DNA of 64,000 nucleotides from Azoarcus_F sp036734105. Its GTDB lineage: Bacteria; Pseudomonadota; Gammaproteobacteria; Burkholderiales; Rhodocyclaceae. Numbering within the stretch: position 1 is the first letter of the stretch; each line of letters begins with the position of its first letter. Location: NCBI GenBank assembly GCA_036734105.1, contig DAIMZH010000003.1:62001-126000 (forward strand), in the 5' to 3' direction. Below are positions 24,249 through 33,032 of this stretch, piece after piece. The translations under genes were made by a program, and so were the position numbers. The notes beneath the pieces are model-generated. The model searched no databases. It saw nothing but the letters and a program-made list of their open reading frames with translations, and was not told where the DNA came from.

Positions 24249-24707
24249 ATTAATTAGGTCATATGAATATTTTCGGAGGTCACAACGCGACTGACGTGTG
24301 CATCATTCGCCTGCTCTACCAGTCCCCCGCACGAAAAAGGGAGATCTCCCTGCGCCTGAGCTCTGGCGCTTGAAGAACCATCACGGCGGATGATTCTCTC
24401 GGCGAGCCTTGATTATCAGCCGCGAGAACATCGATATCAAAACCGGTCTGGTCACACCAAACCGGTTTTGGTCCAAGCGCCACAGGTGCCACCAGAGTTT
24501 GAGAAAAACAGGAACTAAAACAGACCGGAACGATCTGTACGAGCGGCTTTGTGATACCCGGAGGGGTGACTATGGAATGATTATATTCCCGAAATCAATC
24601 GAAGCAGTAATAACAGCGCGGGGCTTTTCATTGGCGTTCCGTGCGCAACAGACCTAGGCTGAAATCAAGACACATGAAAATGTGCTGAAAAACGTGAGGA
24701 GACGAAC
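24249..24707. other. 459-bp intergenic region between serS and a small gene
   Basis: Divergent promoters for serS (minus) and the 87-aa gene (plus) must lie here, but no convincing -35/-10 pair stood out. The region holds a 31-nt near-perfect inverted repeat (24439-24469, listed separately) and a small CACAT-GAAA-ATGTG hairpin at 24671-24684, just before the ribosome binding site of the small gene. An 82-codon plus-strand open frame at 24409-24657 has no ribosome binding site and unlikely composition; I do not call it. Confidence 0.6.
24439..24469. repeat. 31-nt inverted repeat (AAAACCGGT...ACCGGTTTT)
   Basis: AAAACCGGT C TGGT - CAC - ACCA A ACCGGTTTT: two 14-nt arms pair with a single C/A mismatch around a 3-nt loop. 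It would form a very stable RNA hairpin, or could serve as a palindromic DNA site. The right arm ends in four T residues, so it is terminator-like on the plus strand, yet no gene ends here. Confidence 0.7.
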
Positions 24708-24971
24708 GTGTTATCCATGAAAGACTGCCTGGATTATTGCGATCTGACTGAAGATGAGGTCGCGTTGATCGCCGAGCATGAGGACATCCCGGATGTGGCT
24801 GCTGCCCAGCTTGCCTGCGGACTTGTACAGTCTCCGGAGGGTATCTTGCTACTCACCCAATATATGGATTCGCTGGCTGAAAAGGCATTGCAACGCGGCG
24901 ATCTGGCGCGTGCGCGCAAGGCATTGTTCTTGCGCGAGCGATTTGTGTCGGACCATCCCCTGACACACTAG
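24708..24971 (+). CDS. Conserved-looking small hypothetical protein
   Basis: 87 aa acidic, helix-rich protein, family not recognised. The start is GTG because AGGAG (24697-24701) lies 6 nt before it; the next ATG (24717) would be 15 nt away. The N-terminal half, MKDCLDYCDLTEDEVALIAEHEDIP, contains two Cys spaced like a helix pair and an acidic stretch; the middle, AAQLACGLVQSPEGILLLTQYM, is hydrophobic but too short and polar for a membrane helix; the C-terminal part is basic. It is flanked by its own long upstream region and converges on rarA. A cytoplasmic regulatory or partner protein is possible; no function is claimed. Confidence 0.65.
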   Translation: MLSMKDCLDYCDLTEDEVALIAEHEDIPDVAAAQLACGLVQSPEGILLLTQYMDSLAEKALQRGDLARARKALFLRERFVSDHPLTH

Positions 24972-25017
24972 ACTTGCGCTCGCTCCATCATGCAACAAGC
25001 AACTCCAGTCTGAAACC

Positions 25018-25065
25018 CCGGCCTTCAGGACGCTGCTGAGCTTGATAACCAGCACTGCAGGCCGG
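25018..25065. repeat. Long-range hairpin between convergent genes
   Basis: CCGGCCT (25018-25024) pairs with AGGCCGG (25059-25065), with an inner GCTG/CAGC pair. It lies between the 87-aa gene and rarA, which converge. No T-run follows, so it is an imperfect terminator candidate. Confidence 0.35.
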
Positions 25066-25146
25066 CGGTTAAGACGTCAGTGATTTGACAGGCACGACAG
25101 ACTCCTTACCAACCCCGTTCAGCGCGATACACCTGGATACCTGTAG

Positions 25147-26466
25147 CTAGTCTGTCGCCTGACTGCTTTTTGCCAAAGCATCTCGTTGCCGGAGAGTTGC
25201 AAGCTTTTCAGCAATACGGGACTCCAGACCACGCTGAACGGGCTGATACCAGCGCGGCTCTTGCATACCGTCGGGGAGATAGCTGGCGCCAGCGGCGTAA
25301 CCATCGGCTTCATCATGGGCGTAGCGGTATTCACGGCCATAACCCAGCGACTTCATCAGCTTGGTGGGAGCGTTCCGCAGATGCAGCGGTACCGGAACAG
25401 ACCCCTCTTGGCGAACAAAGGCACGAGCCGACTTGTAGGCCTTGTAGACCGCGTTTGACTTGGCTGCGCAGGCGAGAAAGATAACAGCCTCGGCCAGTGC
25501 AAGCTCTCCCTCTGGAGAGCCCAGTCGCTCAAACGCTGCACAGGCTGATAACGAAATGTCGAGCGCACGGGGGTCAGCCAGACCAATATCCTCGCTGGCC
25601 ATGCGCACCAGGCGACGCCCAAGATAGAGTGGATCTGCCCCGCCATCCAGCATCCGGCAAAGCCAATACAATGCTGCATCCGGATGCGAACCGCGAACCG
25701 CTTTGTGTAGCGCCGATATCTGGTCGTAGAAAGCTTCGCCACCCTTGTCGAAGCGACGCAGACGGCTGGCGAGTACCTCATCCAGAAAGGCACAACTGAC
25801 CGGGTTGACCTGCGCTATTGCAGACGCCCCATGGACTTGATCGATCAGGTTCAAAAGTCTGCGCGCGTCACCATCGGCAAATCCGACAAGTCGGTCACGC
25901 GCATCCGCCTCAAACGTCAGCCCGGAGCACATGTTCAGCGCCCGATCAAAGAGCAGGTTCAGCGCACTATCATCAAGGGGTTCGAGAACATAGACGGATG
26001 TACGGGACAGCAGCGCCGAATTGACCTCAAAGGACGGATTCTCGGTAGTCGCACCAATCAAGGTCACCAGACCTTGCTCGACATACGGCAAAAACGCGTC
26101 CTGCTGCGCCTTGTTGAAGCGATGCACCTCATCGATGAACAAAATGGTGTGACGCCCGCGTTGTTGCGCTGAACGAGCACCTTCTATTGCCTCACGGATA
26201 TCCTTGACTCCGGCAAAAACCGCAGACAAGGCGATGAACTCCGCGTCGAATCCACGTGCCATCAGCCGCGCAAGACTAGTTTTGCCGACTCCTGGCGGCC
26301 CCCAAAGTATCATCGAGTGCAAACGGCCCGATTCGAACGCGAGGCGTAGTGGCTTGCCTTTGCCGACCAAGTGACGCTGCCCCGCCACATCATCGAGCGA
26401 GGCAGGCCGCATGCGTTCCGCCAATGGCACATTTTCACCTGGTGTGGCGGCAAAGAGATCTGTCAT
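25147..26466 (-). CDS. rarA: Replication-associated recombination protein A (AAA+ clamp-loader-like ATPase)
   Basis: 439 aa cytoplasmic AAA+ ATPase of the RarA/MgsA/WRNIP1 family, which acts at stalled replication forks. The N-terminal segment PLAERMRPASLDDVAGQRHLVG, Walker A WGPPGVGKTS, Walker B ILFIDEVHRFNKAQQDAFLPYVE, sensor 1 LIGATTENPSFEVNSALLSR and the C-terminal tetramerisation part with KSLGYGREYRYAHDEADGYA are all present. Length is typical. It is the last gene of ftsK-lolA-rarA, 25 bp after lolA. The order lolA-rarA-serS is common in proteobacteria; here a small gene is inserted before serS. Confidence 0.96.
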   Translation of the reverse strand: MTDLFAATPGENVPLAERMRPASLDDVAGQRHLVGKGKPLRLAFESGRLHSMILWGPPGVGKTSLARLMARGFDAEFIALSAVFAGVKDIREAIEGARSAQQRGRHTILFIDEVHRFNKAQQDAFLPYVEQGLVTLIGATTENPSFEVNSALLSRTSVYVLEPLDDSALNLLFDRALNMCSGLTFEADARDRLVGFADGDARRLLNLIDQVHGASAIAQVNPVSCAFLDEVLASRLRRFDKGGEAFYDQISALHKAVRGSHPDAALYWLCRMLDGGADPLYLGRRLVRMASEDIGLADPRALDISLSACAAFERLGSPEGELALAEAVIFLACAAKSNAVYKAYKSARAFVRQEGSVPVPLHLRNAPTKLMKSLGYGREYRYAHDEADGYAAGASYLPDGMQEPRWYQPVQRGLESRIAEKLATLRQRDALAKSSQATD

Positions 26467-26491
26467 TGGGCGTACGCCTACCGACCGCAGC

Positions 26492-27121
26492 CTAAGGCGT
26501 GCCGATCACATCGGCACCCGGCGGCGGCGTAAACCTGAAAGTGTCTGGCGGCAGGTCTGCTCCCAGTCGCTGAGTCAAAAAATCAATCGTAGTGATTTGT
26601 CCAAAGTGATCACGCAACTCCATGCGCATCAACTGCCCCTCAGCCAAGCCAAGACGCATGGATTCAAAACTGGAGTCTGGCTGACGCGGCGTGGCGGAAA
26701 CCCACATCAAACCGTCACCCTCCCCCACATCCAGCAATTCGAAAGCCTGCTCCAGCGCCCCCTGCCCAGCCAGCACCGCCACCGGCGTACTGCCCAGCGC
26801 ATCACCCAATTCCTGAACCGTTGCCTGATTGAGGTCTTCATCCCATATCCACAAACGCTCACCATCACTCACCAGCAACTGCGGATAGGGTTGCTCCACT
26901 ACCCAACGAAAGCGTCCCGGGCGCTCAAAGGCAAATCGTCCGCTGGACAACTGCGGTCGACGCGCACTTCCGAGCACGACACTTTGCCGGAACTCGCCTT
27001 CGGCGCGCTCTGCACTGGCAACAAATTGCCGTAACTGCTCAATACCGCTGTCAGCGGCATGAGCTTGAAAAAAACAACTGGCAAGTATTACCGCCGCGAC
27101 AGCGCGGACAAGACGAAGCAT
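26492..27121 (-). CDS. lolA: Outer-membrane lipoprotein carrier LolA
   Basis: 209 aa periplasmic chaperone that takes lipoproteins from LolCDE to LolB. A signal peptide (MLRLVRAVAAVILASCFFQAHA) is cleaved near residue 22. The body has the LolA pattern: AEGEFRQSVVLGSARRPQLSSGRFAFERPGRFRWVVEQPYPQLLVSDGERLW is spread over residues 35-90, and FGQITTIDF lies toward the C-terminus. The ATG at 27121 overlaps the ftsK stop by one base (TGATG), so translation is coupled to ftsK. This is the canonical carrier, in contrast to the LolA-like protein encoded near 3.8 kb. Confidence 0.95.
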   Translation of the reverse strand: MLRLVRAVAAVILASCFFQAHAADSGIEQLRQFVASAERAEGEFRQSVVLGSARRPQLSSGRFAFERPGRFRWVVEQPYPQLLVSDGERLWIWDEDLNQATVQELGDALGSTPVAVLAGQGALEQAFELLDVGEGDGLMWVSATPRQPDSSFESMRLGLAEGQLMRMELRDHFGQITTIDFLTQRLGADLPPDTFRFTPPPGADVIGTP

Positions 27122-29430
27122 CAATCACCTTCCTTTGGAGGCACCATCACCTCGCGGTTACCGTTTGTTCCCATCGAAGACACCAGCCCCGACCGCTCCA
27201 TTTGCTCGATCAGACGGGCAGCGCGGTTGTAACCAATGCGCAGGTGACGCTGTACCAGCGAGATGGACGGGCGCCGCGTCTTGAGCACAATCTCCACCGC
27301 CTGATCGTAAAGCGGATCAGCCTCTTCATCGCCCTCCTCGGTGCTGACACTTCCTCCGTCCAGCGACTCATCCTGTGCCGAGAGTATGCCCTCGACGTAG
27401 TCCGGTGGGCCGCTTTTCTTGAGGTGCTCCACCACCTTGTGCACCTCGTCATCGGCCACAAACGCACCATGTACGCGTTGAGGCAGGCCGGTACCGGGCG
27501 GCAGATAGAGCATGTCACCCATGCCCAGCAAAGCCTCGGCACCCATCTGATCGAGAATCGTGCGCGAGTCGATCTTGGATGAAACCTGAAAGGCAATCCG
27601 CGTTGGAATGTTGGCCTTGATCAAGCCGGTAATCACATCGACCGATGGCCTCTGTGTGGCCAGAATCAGGTGGATGCCCGATGCTCGTGCCTTTTGTGCC
27701 AGCCGGGCAATGAGTTCCTCGACCTTTTTACCTACCACCATCATCAGGTCGGCAAACTCGTCCACCACCACCACGATATGGGGCAAGGTTTCCAGCGGCT
27801 CGGGGTTCTCAGGACTGATCGAAAAAGGGTTGGTGAGCGGCTTGTCATTGCGACGCGCCTCAAGTACCGCCTTGTTGAATCCCGCCAGATTGCGTACCCC
27901 GACCGCTGCCATCAACTTGTAGCGCTTCTCCATCTCGGCCACGCACCAGTTCAAGGCGTTGCCGGCATGCTTCATGTCGGTCACCACCGGAGCGAGCAGA
28001 TGTGGGATTCCCTCGTAGATTGACAACTCCAGCATTTTGGGATCAACCATGATCAGCCGCACCCTTGACGGATCGGCTTTGTACAGCAGGGACAGGATCA
28101 TCGCATTGACGCCCACCGACTTGCCTGAGCCGGTGGTGCCTGCCACCAGCAAATGGGGCATGCGCGCAAGGTCGGCTACCACAGGCTGACCGCCAATGTC
28201 CTTGCCAAGCGCCACGGTCAGCGGCGACGACATGGCATGGTAGGCCCGGGAACCGAGAATTTCGGACAAACGCACCATCTGGCGACGCGGATTGGGCAAC
28301 TCGAAGGCCATGCAGGATTTGCCGGGTATGGTCTCGACCACCCGGATCGACACCAGAGAAAGCGCACGCGCCAGATCCTTGCCAAGATTGACGATCTGGC
28401 TACCCTTGACGCCGGTGGCGGGCTCTATCTCATAGCGGGTCACCACCGGCCCCGGATAGGCCGCGACAACGCGTACCTCAACACCAAAGTCGGCCAGCTT
28501 GGTCTCGATGAGCCTCGATGTAAATTCCAGCGCGTCCTTGGATGGGGGCTCAACATCGTCGCTAGGCTGATCAAGCAGGGCCAGCGGTGGAGGTCCGTCG
28601 TCCCCCAAATCCACGAACAGCGGCTGCTGTCGCTCCTGCTCCGCACGCTCGGACTTTGGCACCTGCGCCACGGCAGGCTCGATTCTGAGCTCTCTGGGCT
28701 GAACGGTTTCAGCCTTTTTCCGCTTGCTGGCGACCACCGCTTCACGTTGTTGCGCCAACGCGCGACCAGCGCGTCTGTCCTGCCAGTTAAACCAGGCACC
28801 TATCGCGAAAAACCACAGATTTTCCAGCACACCACCGATACGCTCGAGCACGGAAAGCCAGGACACTGCAGTAAACAGGCTGATACCACTCGCCATGAGC
28901 GCGATTAACAACAAAGTGCCACCGGTAAAACCGAAGAAACCCCGGATCAACCTGCCGAGTTCTATGCCGACCAGTCCGCCAGGCGCCAGCGGCAGCATGA
29001 AGCCGTGCGAATGAAAACGTAGCGCCTCAAGCGCACTACTGGCGAGCAAGACCACCAGAAACCCGGTCAGCACGATGAAAAAGGAACGCTTGTCGGCACT
29101 CAACTCCTGTCTTAGCCGACGAAAACCCCAGGCCAGCCCGTAGCCCAGAAACACCACCCACCACCAGGCAGACACCCCGAAAAGGTAATACAGCAAGTCG
29201 GCAAGCCAGGCACCCAAACGACCACCGGGATTGGCGATGCGAGTGACCTCTGCGGCCTGCGACCAACCTGGGTCGGCTGCACTGTAACCCAGCAGAATCA
29301 GGCCGATATAGACGGACATAACCCCCAGTATCAACCAGCGTGCCTCCTGAAGGAGCACGACGATCCTTTCTGGTAGTGGACGAAACCGATCGGGGGGGCG
29401 GGACACGGATGTTCGCGGCAACTTCGACAC
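27121..29430 (-). CDS. ftsK: DNA translocase FtsK
   Basis: 769 aa divisome protein that anchors at the septum and pumps chromosome DNA toward dif. Four membrane helices fill the first 200 residues, followed by a short charged linker (about 220-300), much shorter than in E. coli. The motor domain has Walker A GTTGSGKS (431-438) and VVVDEFADLMM (Walker B). The C-terminal winged-helix gamma domain (about 700-760, ending QMERSGLVSSMGTNGNREV) reads KOPS sequences. The start is GTG. A near-perfect TATAAT sits 33 bp upstream. It heads the ftsK-lolA-rarA unit. Confidence 0.97.
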   Translation of the reverse strand: MSKLPRTSVSRPPDRFRPLPERIVVLLQEARWLILGVMSVYIGLILLGYSAADPGWSQAAEVTRIANPGGRLGAWLADLLYYLFGVSAWWWVVFLGYGLAWGFRRLRQELSADKRSFFIVLTGFLVVLLASSALEALRFHSHGFMLPLAPGGLVGIELGRLIRGFFGFTGGTLLLIALMASGISLFTAVSWLSVLERIGGVLENLWFFAIGAWFNWQDRRAGRALAQQREAVVASKRKKAETVQPRELRIEPAVAQVPKSERAEQERQQPLFVDLGDDGPPPLALLDQPSDDVEPPSKDALEFTSRLIETKLADFGVEVRVVAAYPGPVVTRYEIEPATGVKGSQIVNLGKDLARALSLVSIRVVETIPGKSCMAFELPNPRRQMVRLSEILGSRAYHAMSSPLTVALGKDIGGQPVVADLARMPHLLVAGTTGSGKSVGVNAMILSLLYKADPSRVRLIMVDPKMLELSIYEGIPHLLAPVVTDMKHAGNALNWCVAEMEKRYKLMAAVGVRNLAGFNKAVLEARRNDKPLTNPFSISPENPEPLETLPHIVVVVDEFADLMMVVGKKVEELIARLAQKARASGIHLILATQRPSVDVITGLIKANIPTRIAFQVSSKIDSRTILDQMGAEALLGMGDMLYLPPGTGLPQRVHGAFVADDEVHKVVEHLKKSGPPDYVEGILSAQDESLDGGSVSTEEGDEEADPLYDQAVEIVLKTRRPSISLVQRHLRIGYNRAARLIEQMERSGLVSSMGTNGNREVMVPPKEGD

Positions 29431-29462
29431 TCGGACAAGCCGATCTGATTGAAAGCGGTCAG

Positions 29463-29468
29463 ATTATA
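29463..29468 (-). promoter_or_regulatory. Candidate -10 element for ftsK
   Basis: TATAAT reads on the minus strand at 29468-29463, 33 bases before the ftsK GTG. No good -35 is visible 16-18 bases upstream, so the promoter is only tentative. Confidence 0.35.
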
Positions 29469-29611
29469 AGCCACTGCCCGAGCGCAGATCGCGTGAAACT
29501 TCGTAATCAATCATGTGAGCCCGTGAGCCGCTGATCTGCAAACACCCATACAAACGAAGTGGTCCGGACCTGTTGGTGTTTCAAACCAGCGTCAGTGCTT
29601 CGCTGAAACCG

Positions 29612-29617
29612 TATAAT
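29612..29617 (+). promoter_or_regulatory. Candidate -10 element for purC
   Basis: TATAAT at 29612-29617 lies 33 bases before the GTG start of purC. The -35 region is weak (GCGTCA at 29589-29594). It supports the GTG start over an upstream in-frame ATG at 29573, which would lie before the transcription start. Confidence 0.45.
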
Positions 29618-29650
29618 CACCCCCTATTCTCCAACGCCGGAAAGCTTACC

Positions 29651-30595
29651 GTGGCCCAGACCCTTTTCGAATCCTCGATCACCAGCCTGCAACTGCTCGG
29701 ACGTGGCAAGGTTCGCGACATCTATGCAGTAGACGAAGAAACATTGCTGATCGTCACCAGTGATCGCCTGTCTGCGTTTGATGTCATCCTGCCAGACCCC
29801 ATCCCCGACAAGGGAAGAGTGCTGATTGCGCTGGCAAACTTCTGGTTCGACCGGCTGGCGCATGTCGTGCCCAACCAACTCACCGGCATGGACCCGGAAG
29901 CCGTTGTCGCCGAACACGAGCGGGACCAGGTGCGAGGTCGGGCGTTGGTCGTCAAGCGGCTCAAGCCCTTGCCCATAGAGGCTGTGGTGCGCGGTTACGT
30001 CATTGGCTCTGGCTGGAAGGACTACCAGATCAGTGGTACGATTTGCGGCATTACCCTGCCCGCTGGCCTGGCACAGGCTGCACGCCTGCCCGCCCCCATC
30101 TTCACGCCGGCCAGCAAGGCTGACGTGGGCGACCACGACGAAAACATTTCATTTGAACAGGCACAGGCTCGCTGCGCCGACATGCTGGACCCCCTGCTGA
30201 CTGGCACAGGCGTCAACGGTGCCGAACTGGCCATCCAGGCCCGTGATATCGCCATCCAGTTGTACACCGAAGCGGCAGATTATGCGCGCAGCCGAGGCAT
30301 CATCATCGCCGATACCAAATTCGAGTTCGGGGTGGACTCGCAAGGCGTGCTACACCTCATTGACGAGGCACTGACGCCTGACTCCTCGCGTTTCTGGCCA
30401 GCCGACAGCTACCGTGAAGGCATCAGTCCACCGAGCTTTGACAAGCAATATGTGCGCGATTACCTCGAAACGCTTGACTGGGACAAGAAGGCTCCCGGCC
30501 CCGCTTTGCCAAGTCATGTCATAGAGCACACCGCTGCCAAATACCGTGAGGCCTTCGAGCGACTGACTGGCCACAGGCTGGACGCCCAGACCTGA
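29651..30595 (+). CDS. purC: Phosphoribosylaminoimidazole-succinocarboxamide synthase (SAICAR synthase)
   Basis: 314 aa cytoplasmic enzyme of purine synthesis, joining CAIR and aspartate with ATP to give SAICAR. Conserved stretches are GRGKVRDIYAV, TSDRLSAFDVILPDPIP, ARALVVKRLKPLPIEAVVRGY-type (seen as RALVVKRLKPLPIEAVVRGY), ADVGDHDENISFEQ and IADTKFEFGVD. The length and GDHDENIS insertion match the longer betaproteobacterial form. The start chosen is GTG at 29651, with GGAAAG ahead of it. Two other purine genes, purH and purD, lie near 49-51 kb but are not in the same operon. Confidence 0.97.
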   Translation: MAQTLFESSITSLQLLGRGKVRDIYAVDEETLLIVTSDRLSAFDVILPDPIPDKGRVLIALANFWFDRLAHVVPNQLTGMDPEAVVAEHERDQVRGRALVVKRLKPLPIEAVVRGYVIGSGWKDYQISGTICGITLPAGLAQAARLPAPIFTPASKADVGDHDENISFEQAQARCADMLDPLLTGTGVNGAELAIQARDIAIQLYTEAADYARSRGIIIADTKFEFGVDSQGVLHLIDEALTPDSSRFWPADSYREGISPPSFDKQYVRDYLETLDWDKKAPGPALPSHVIEHTAAKYREAFERLTGHRLDAQT

Positions 30596-30669
30596 GCAGG
30601 CGCGACAAAGCGGACCAAAAAACGAGGTCCTGACCTTTTTCCTGCACAATGTCATCTTGCAACAACATG

Positions 30670-30694
30670 GCGCGCGGCCAAAGGCCGCTAGCGC
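30670..30694. repeat. GC-rich hairpin downstream of purC
   Basis: GCGGCC and GGCCGC pair perfectly around AAA (30674-30688), extended by outer GCGC pairs with a two-base bulge. It lies 75 bases after the purC stop, with no T-run after it; possibly a rho-assisted or weak terminator. Confidence 0.4.
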
Positions 30695-30792
30695 GCTGAT
30701 ACAGCAGACCAGCGTCAAGCCTGCAAAGCGGCCGGCCTGACAGCAAACCAATCAAGACGGAGCGCGCGCAGACGCGCCTGTCAGGAGGCATC

Positions 30793-32064
30793 ATGTCGCA
30801 ACTCAGCAACCGGCGCACACTCGCGCTGGCAATCGTCATTGCCGCTTATGTATTGTCGTTTTTCCACCGCTTTGCGCCGGCCGGCATCGCGGGCGATCTG
30901 GCCGCCACCTTTCAGACCAGTGCAGCCTCGCTGGGTGTACTGGCCGCAACTTACTTCTATGTTTACACGCTCATGCAGGTGCCCACCGGTGTGCTGGTCG
31001 ACACCTATGGGCCGCGACGTATTCTCACGGCTGGAAGCCTGATTGCCGGAATTGGCGGGCTGATGTTTGGTCTCGCCCCGGATCTCGGCCTTGCTATGGC
31101 CGGTCGAACACTGATCGGGCTAGGCGTGTCGGTCGTTTTCATCGCCATGCTGAAGCTGATTGCGCTGTGGTTTGACGAGCGTCGCTTCGCCACCCTGGTT
31201 GGCCTGTCCATGCTGATCGGTAACGCGGGGTCTGTGCTCGCGGGTGCGCCGCTGGCAATGGCGGCAGAGTGGATGTCATGGCGTAGCGTGTTCGTCGGTG
31301 TCGCTGCGGTTTCCTTCCTCCTTGCCATTGGCAGTTGGTTTCTGCTCCGCGACACCCAATCTGGGACCAGCGAAACGGGAGGCAAACGCTTTGATCGGAC
31401 AGCGGTGCTGGGCGCACTGCTGGGCGTGCTGCGCAATCGTGCCACCTGGCCACCGGTGCTGGTCAACTTTGGCTTGACCGGCAGCTTCTTCACGTTCGGT
31501 GGCCTATGGCTCACCCCCTACCTGACCCGCATTCACGGCTTTTCGTCTGCTGCCGCCGCTGCCCACCTGTCGCTCTACTTCGGTGGCTTCGCCGTCGGCT
31601 GCCTGATCATAGGCTCGCTGTCCGACCGCCTGGGGCGTCGCAAGCCAGTCTTGTTCATCAGCGGCTTGACTGTCTGCGCGCTGTGGGGCTTGCTGTTGTC
31701 AGGCGTCAGCCTCACGCAACCATTCAGCCTGGCGGTATTCACCGCAATGGGCCTCACGACAGCCGGTTTTGTCCTGACCTGGGCCTGCGCCAAGGAAGTC
31801 AACCCGCCGCATCTTTCCGGGATGAGCACCAGCGTTACAAACATGGGAGGCTTTCTCGCTGCCGCCTTGCTGCAACCCATTGTCGGCATGGCTGTGGATA
31901 GAGGTTGGGACGGCTCAATGGTAGACGGCGTTCGCCAGTACAGTGAAGCTGCATTCATGAACGGCATGACACTGATTGCCATATTTACATTGATCGGCAC
32001 GCTGGCCAGCCTGTTCGTGCGCGAAACCGGATGCAGAAACATTTGGCAAAAAACGGAAAATTAA
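30793..32064 (+). CDS. Major facilitator superfamily transporter
   Basis: 423 aa inner-membrane protein with about 12 hydrophobic segments. The N-terminal half contains the MFS loop GVLVDTYGPRRILTAG (between helices 2 and 3) and GRTLIGLGVSVVFIAMLKLIALWF; the second half has a related loop, GSLSDRLGRRKPVL. It resembles the nitrate/phthalate-type or uncharacterised MFS group, but the substrate cannot be read. A good ribosome binding site (AGGAGG) precedes the ATG. It stands alone, 197 bp after purC, and is followed by a DUF2189 membrane-protein gene. Confidence 0.9.
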   Translation: MSQLSNRRTLALAIVIAAYVLSFFHRFAPAGIAGDLAATFQTSAASLGVLAATYFYVYTLMQVPTGVLVDTYGPRRILTAGSLIAGIGGLMFGLAPDLGLAMAGRTLIGLGVSVVFIAMLKLIALWFDERRFATLVGLSMLIGNAGSVLAGAPLAMAAEWMSWRSVFVGVAAVSFLLAIGSWFLLRDTQSGTSETGGKRFDRTAVLGALLGVLRNRATWPPVLVNFGLTGSFFTFGGLWLTPYLTRIHGFSSAAAAAHLSLYFGGFAVGCLIIGSLSDRLGRRKPVLFISGLTVCALWGLLLSGVSLTQPFSLAVFTAMGLTTAGFVLTWACAKEVNPPHLSGMSTSVTNMGGFLAAALLQPIVGMAVDRGWDGSMVDGVRQYSEAAFMNGMTLIAIFTLIGTLASLFVRETGCRNIWQKTEN

Positions 32065-32161
32065 GCTATCCAGAAGAGAACCCGAAGAACACTGCACGGT
32101 CATTGATAAAAACACCAACGTCAAGTCACAAACGCGACCAACAGATGCAAAGGAGCTCACC

Positions 32162-32935
32162 ATGGAACATTCGATGCACACTCTGGATCGACACTTCAAT
32201 CTTCCGCGAGTGCGAGAGGTTGACGACGGGAGGCCGCTACACTGGCTCCGGCTAGAATGGAATGACTTACGCGAGCATGCCTTCGCCAGTATTGCATACG
32301 GCGTATTCTTTGCGCTGATGGGTTACATCATCATCCATCTCGCTGCACCCCGGCCTTACCTTGTCACCGTAGCCATATCCGGTTTTTTCCTGGTCGGGCC
32401 AATTCTTGCCACAGGGCTTTACGAGATCTCGCGCAGGTCTGCAGCAAAGCAACCGGTCGGACTGATTGACTCATTGCGCGGTGTTGGTCGCAACTTTGAA
32501 TCGCTTATGTCGATCGGCATTCTGCTTGCCCTCGTCATGGTCGGCTGGGAACGCGTCTCAGCGGTGCTCTTCGCCCTGCTCTTTTCGGGCGAACTGGCCG
32601 ATGTCAACGGCTTCATCCGCAACGTGCTGCTGTCCGGTGAGCATCTGGGCTTTACTGCCGCCTACATGATCAGTGGCTTGCTGTTTGCCACGCTGGTGTT
32701 CTGCGCCACTGTGGTTGCCATACCCATGCTGATGCATCGCGACACCGACATGATCACTGCCATGATGACCAGCATGCGCGCGGTGCGACGCAACCCCCGC
32801 GCCATGATGTTGTGGGCAGCGCTGATAGTGGCAATCATGCTGATCGGCTTTGCAACCATGATGATCGGTCTGGTGTTGCTGATACCCTTGCTTGGCCACG
32901 CCACATGGCACGCATATCGCGATATTGTTGATTAG
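32162..32935 (+). CDS. DUF2189 domain-containing membrane protein
   Basis: 257 aa. Several membrane segments are visible (about 43-65, 70-90, 117-140, 160-185, 215-245). The pattern NDLREHAFASIAYGVFFALMGY, then GFFLVGPILATGLYEISRR, is characteristic of DUF2189 proteins, found in many proteobacteria, sometimes near cytochrome oxidase genes. The function of the family is unknown. AAGGAG precedes the ATG closely. It lies between the MFS gene and prlC on the same strand but with about 100 bp on both sides, so it is probably a single unit. Confidence 0.82.
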   Translation: MEHSMHTLDRHFNLPRVREVDDGRPLHWLRLEWNDLREHAFASIAYGVFFALMGYIIIHLAAPRPYLVTVAISGFFLVGPILATGLYEISRRSAAKQPVGLIDSLRGVGRNFESLMSIGILLALVMVGWERVSAVLFALLFSGELADVNGFIRNVLLSGEHLGFTAAYMISGLLFATLVFCATVVAIPMLMHRDTDMITAMMTSMRAVRRNPRAMMLWAALIVAIMLIGFATMMIGLVLLIPLLGHATWHAYRDIVD

Positions 32936-32982
32936 CAGAACGCCTGCCGCCCAAGCAGGTCTACAATTGCTACCTGATTTGG

Positions 32983-33000
32983 CGCCGACCCAGGTCGGCG
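32983..33000. repeat. Near-perfect palindrome before prlC
   Basis: CGCCGACC and GGTCGGCG pair with only CA between them. It lies between the DUF2189 stop and the prlC start, after a TACAAT that may be a -10 (32962-32967). It may be the end of the DUF2189 transcript or part of the prlC leader. Confidence 0.45.
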
Positions 33001-33032
33001 TCTGCATTTGTGCTACCCGGAGACTCTGCTGC

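Noticed and set aside
24409..24657. 82-codon plus-strand open frame upstream of the 87-aa gene
   Set aside because: It has no ribosome binding site, spans the inverted repeat and has a composition unlike a real protein.
29573..29650. Longer N-terminus for purC from the ATG at 29573
   Set aside because: It contains the TATAAT and has no PurC similarity; the GTG at 29651 has a ribosome binding site and gives the family N-terminus.
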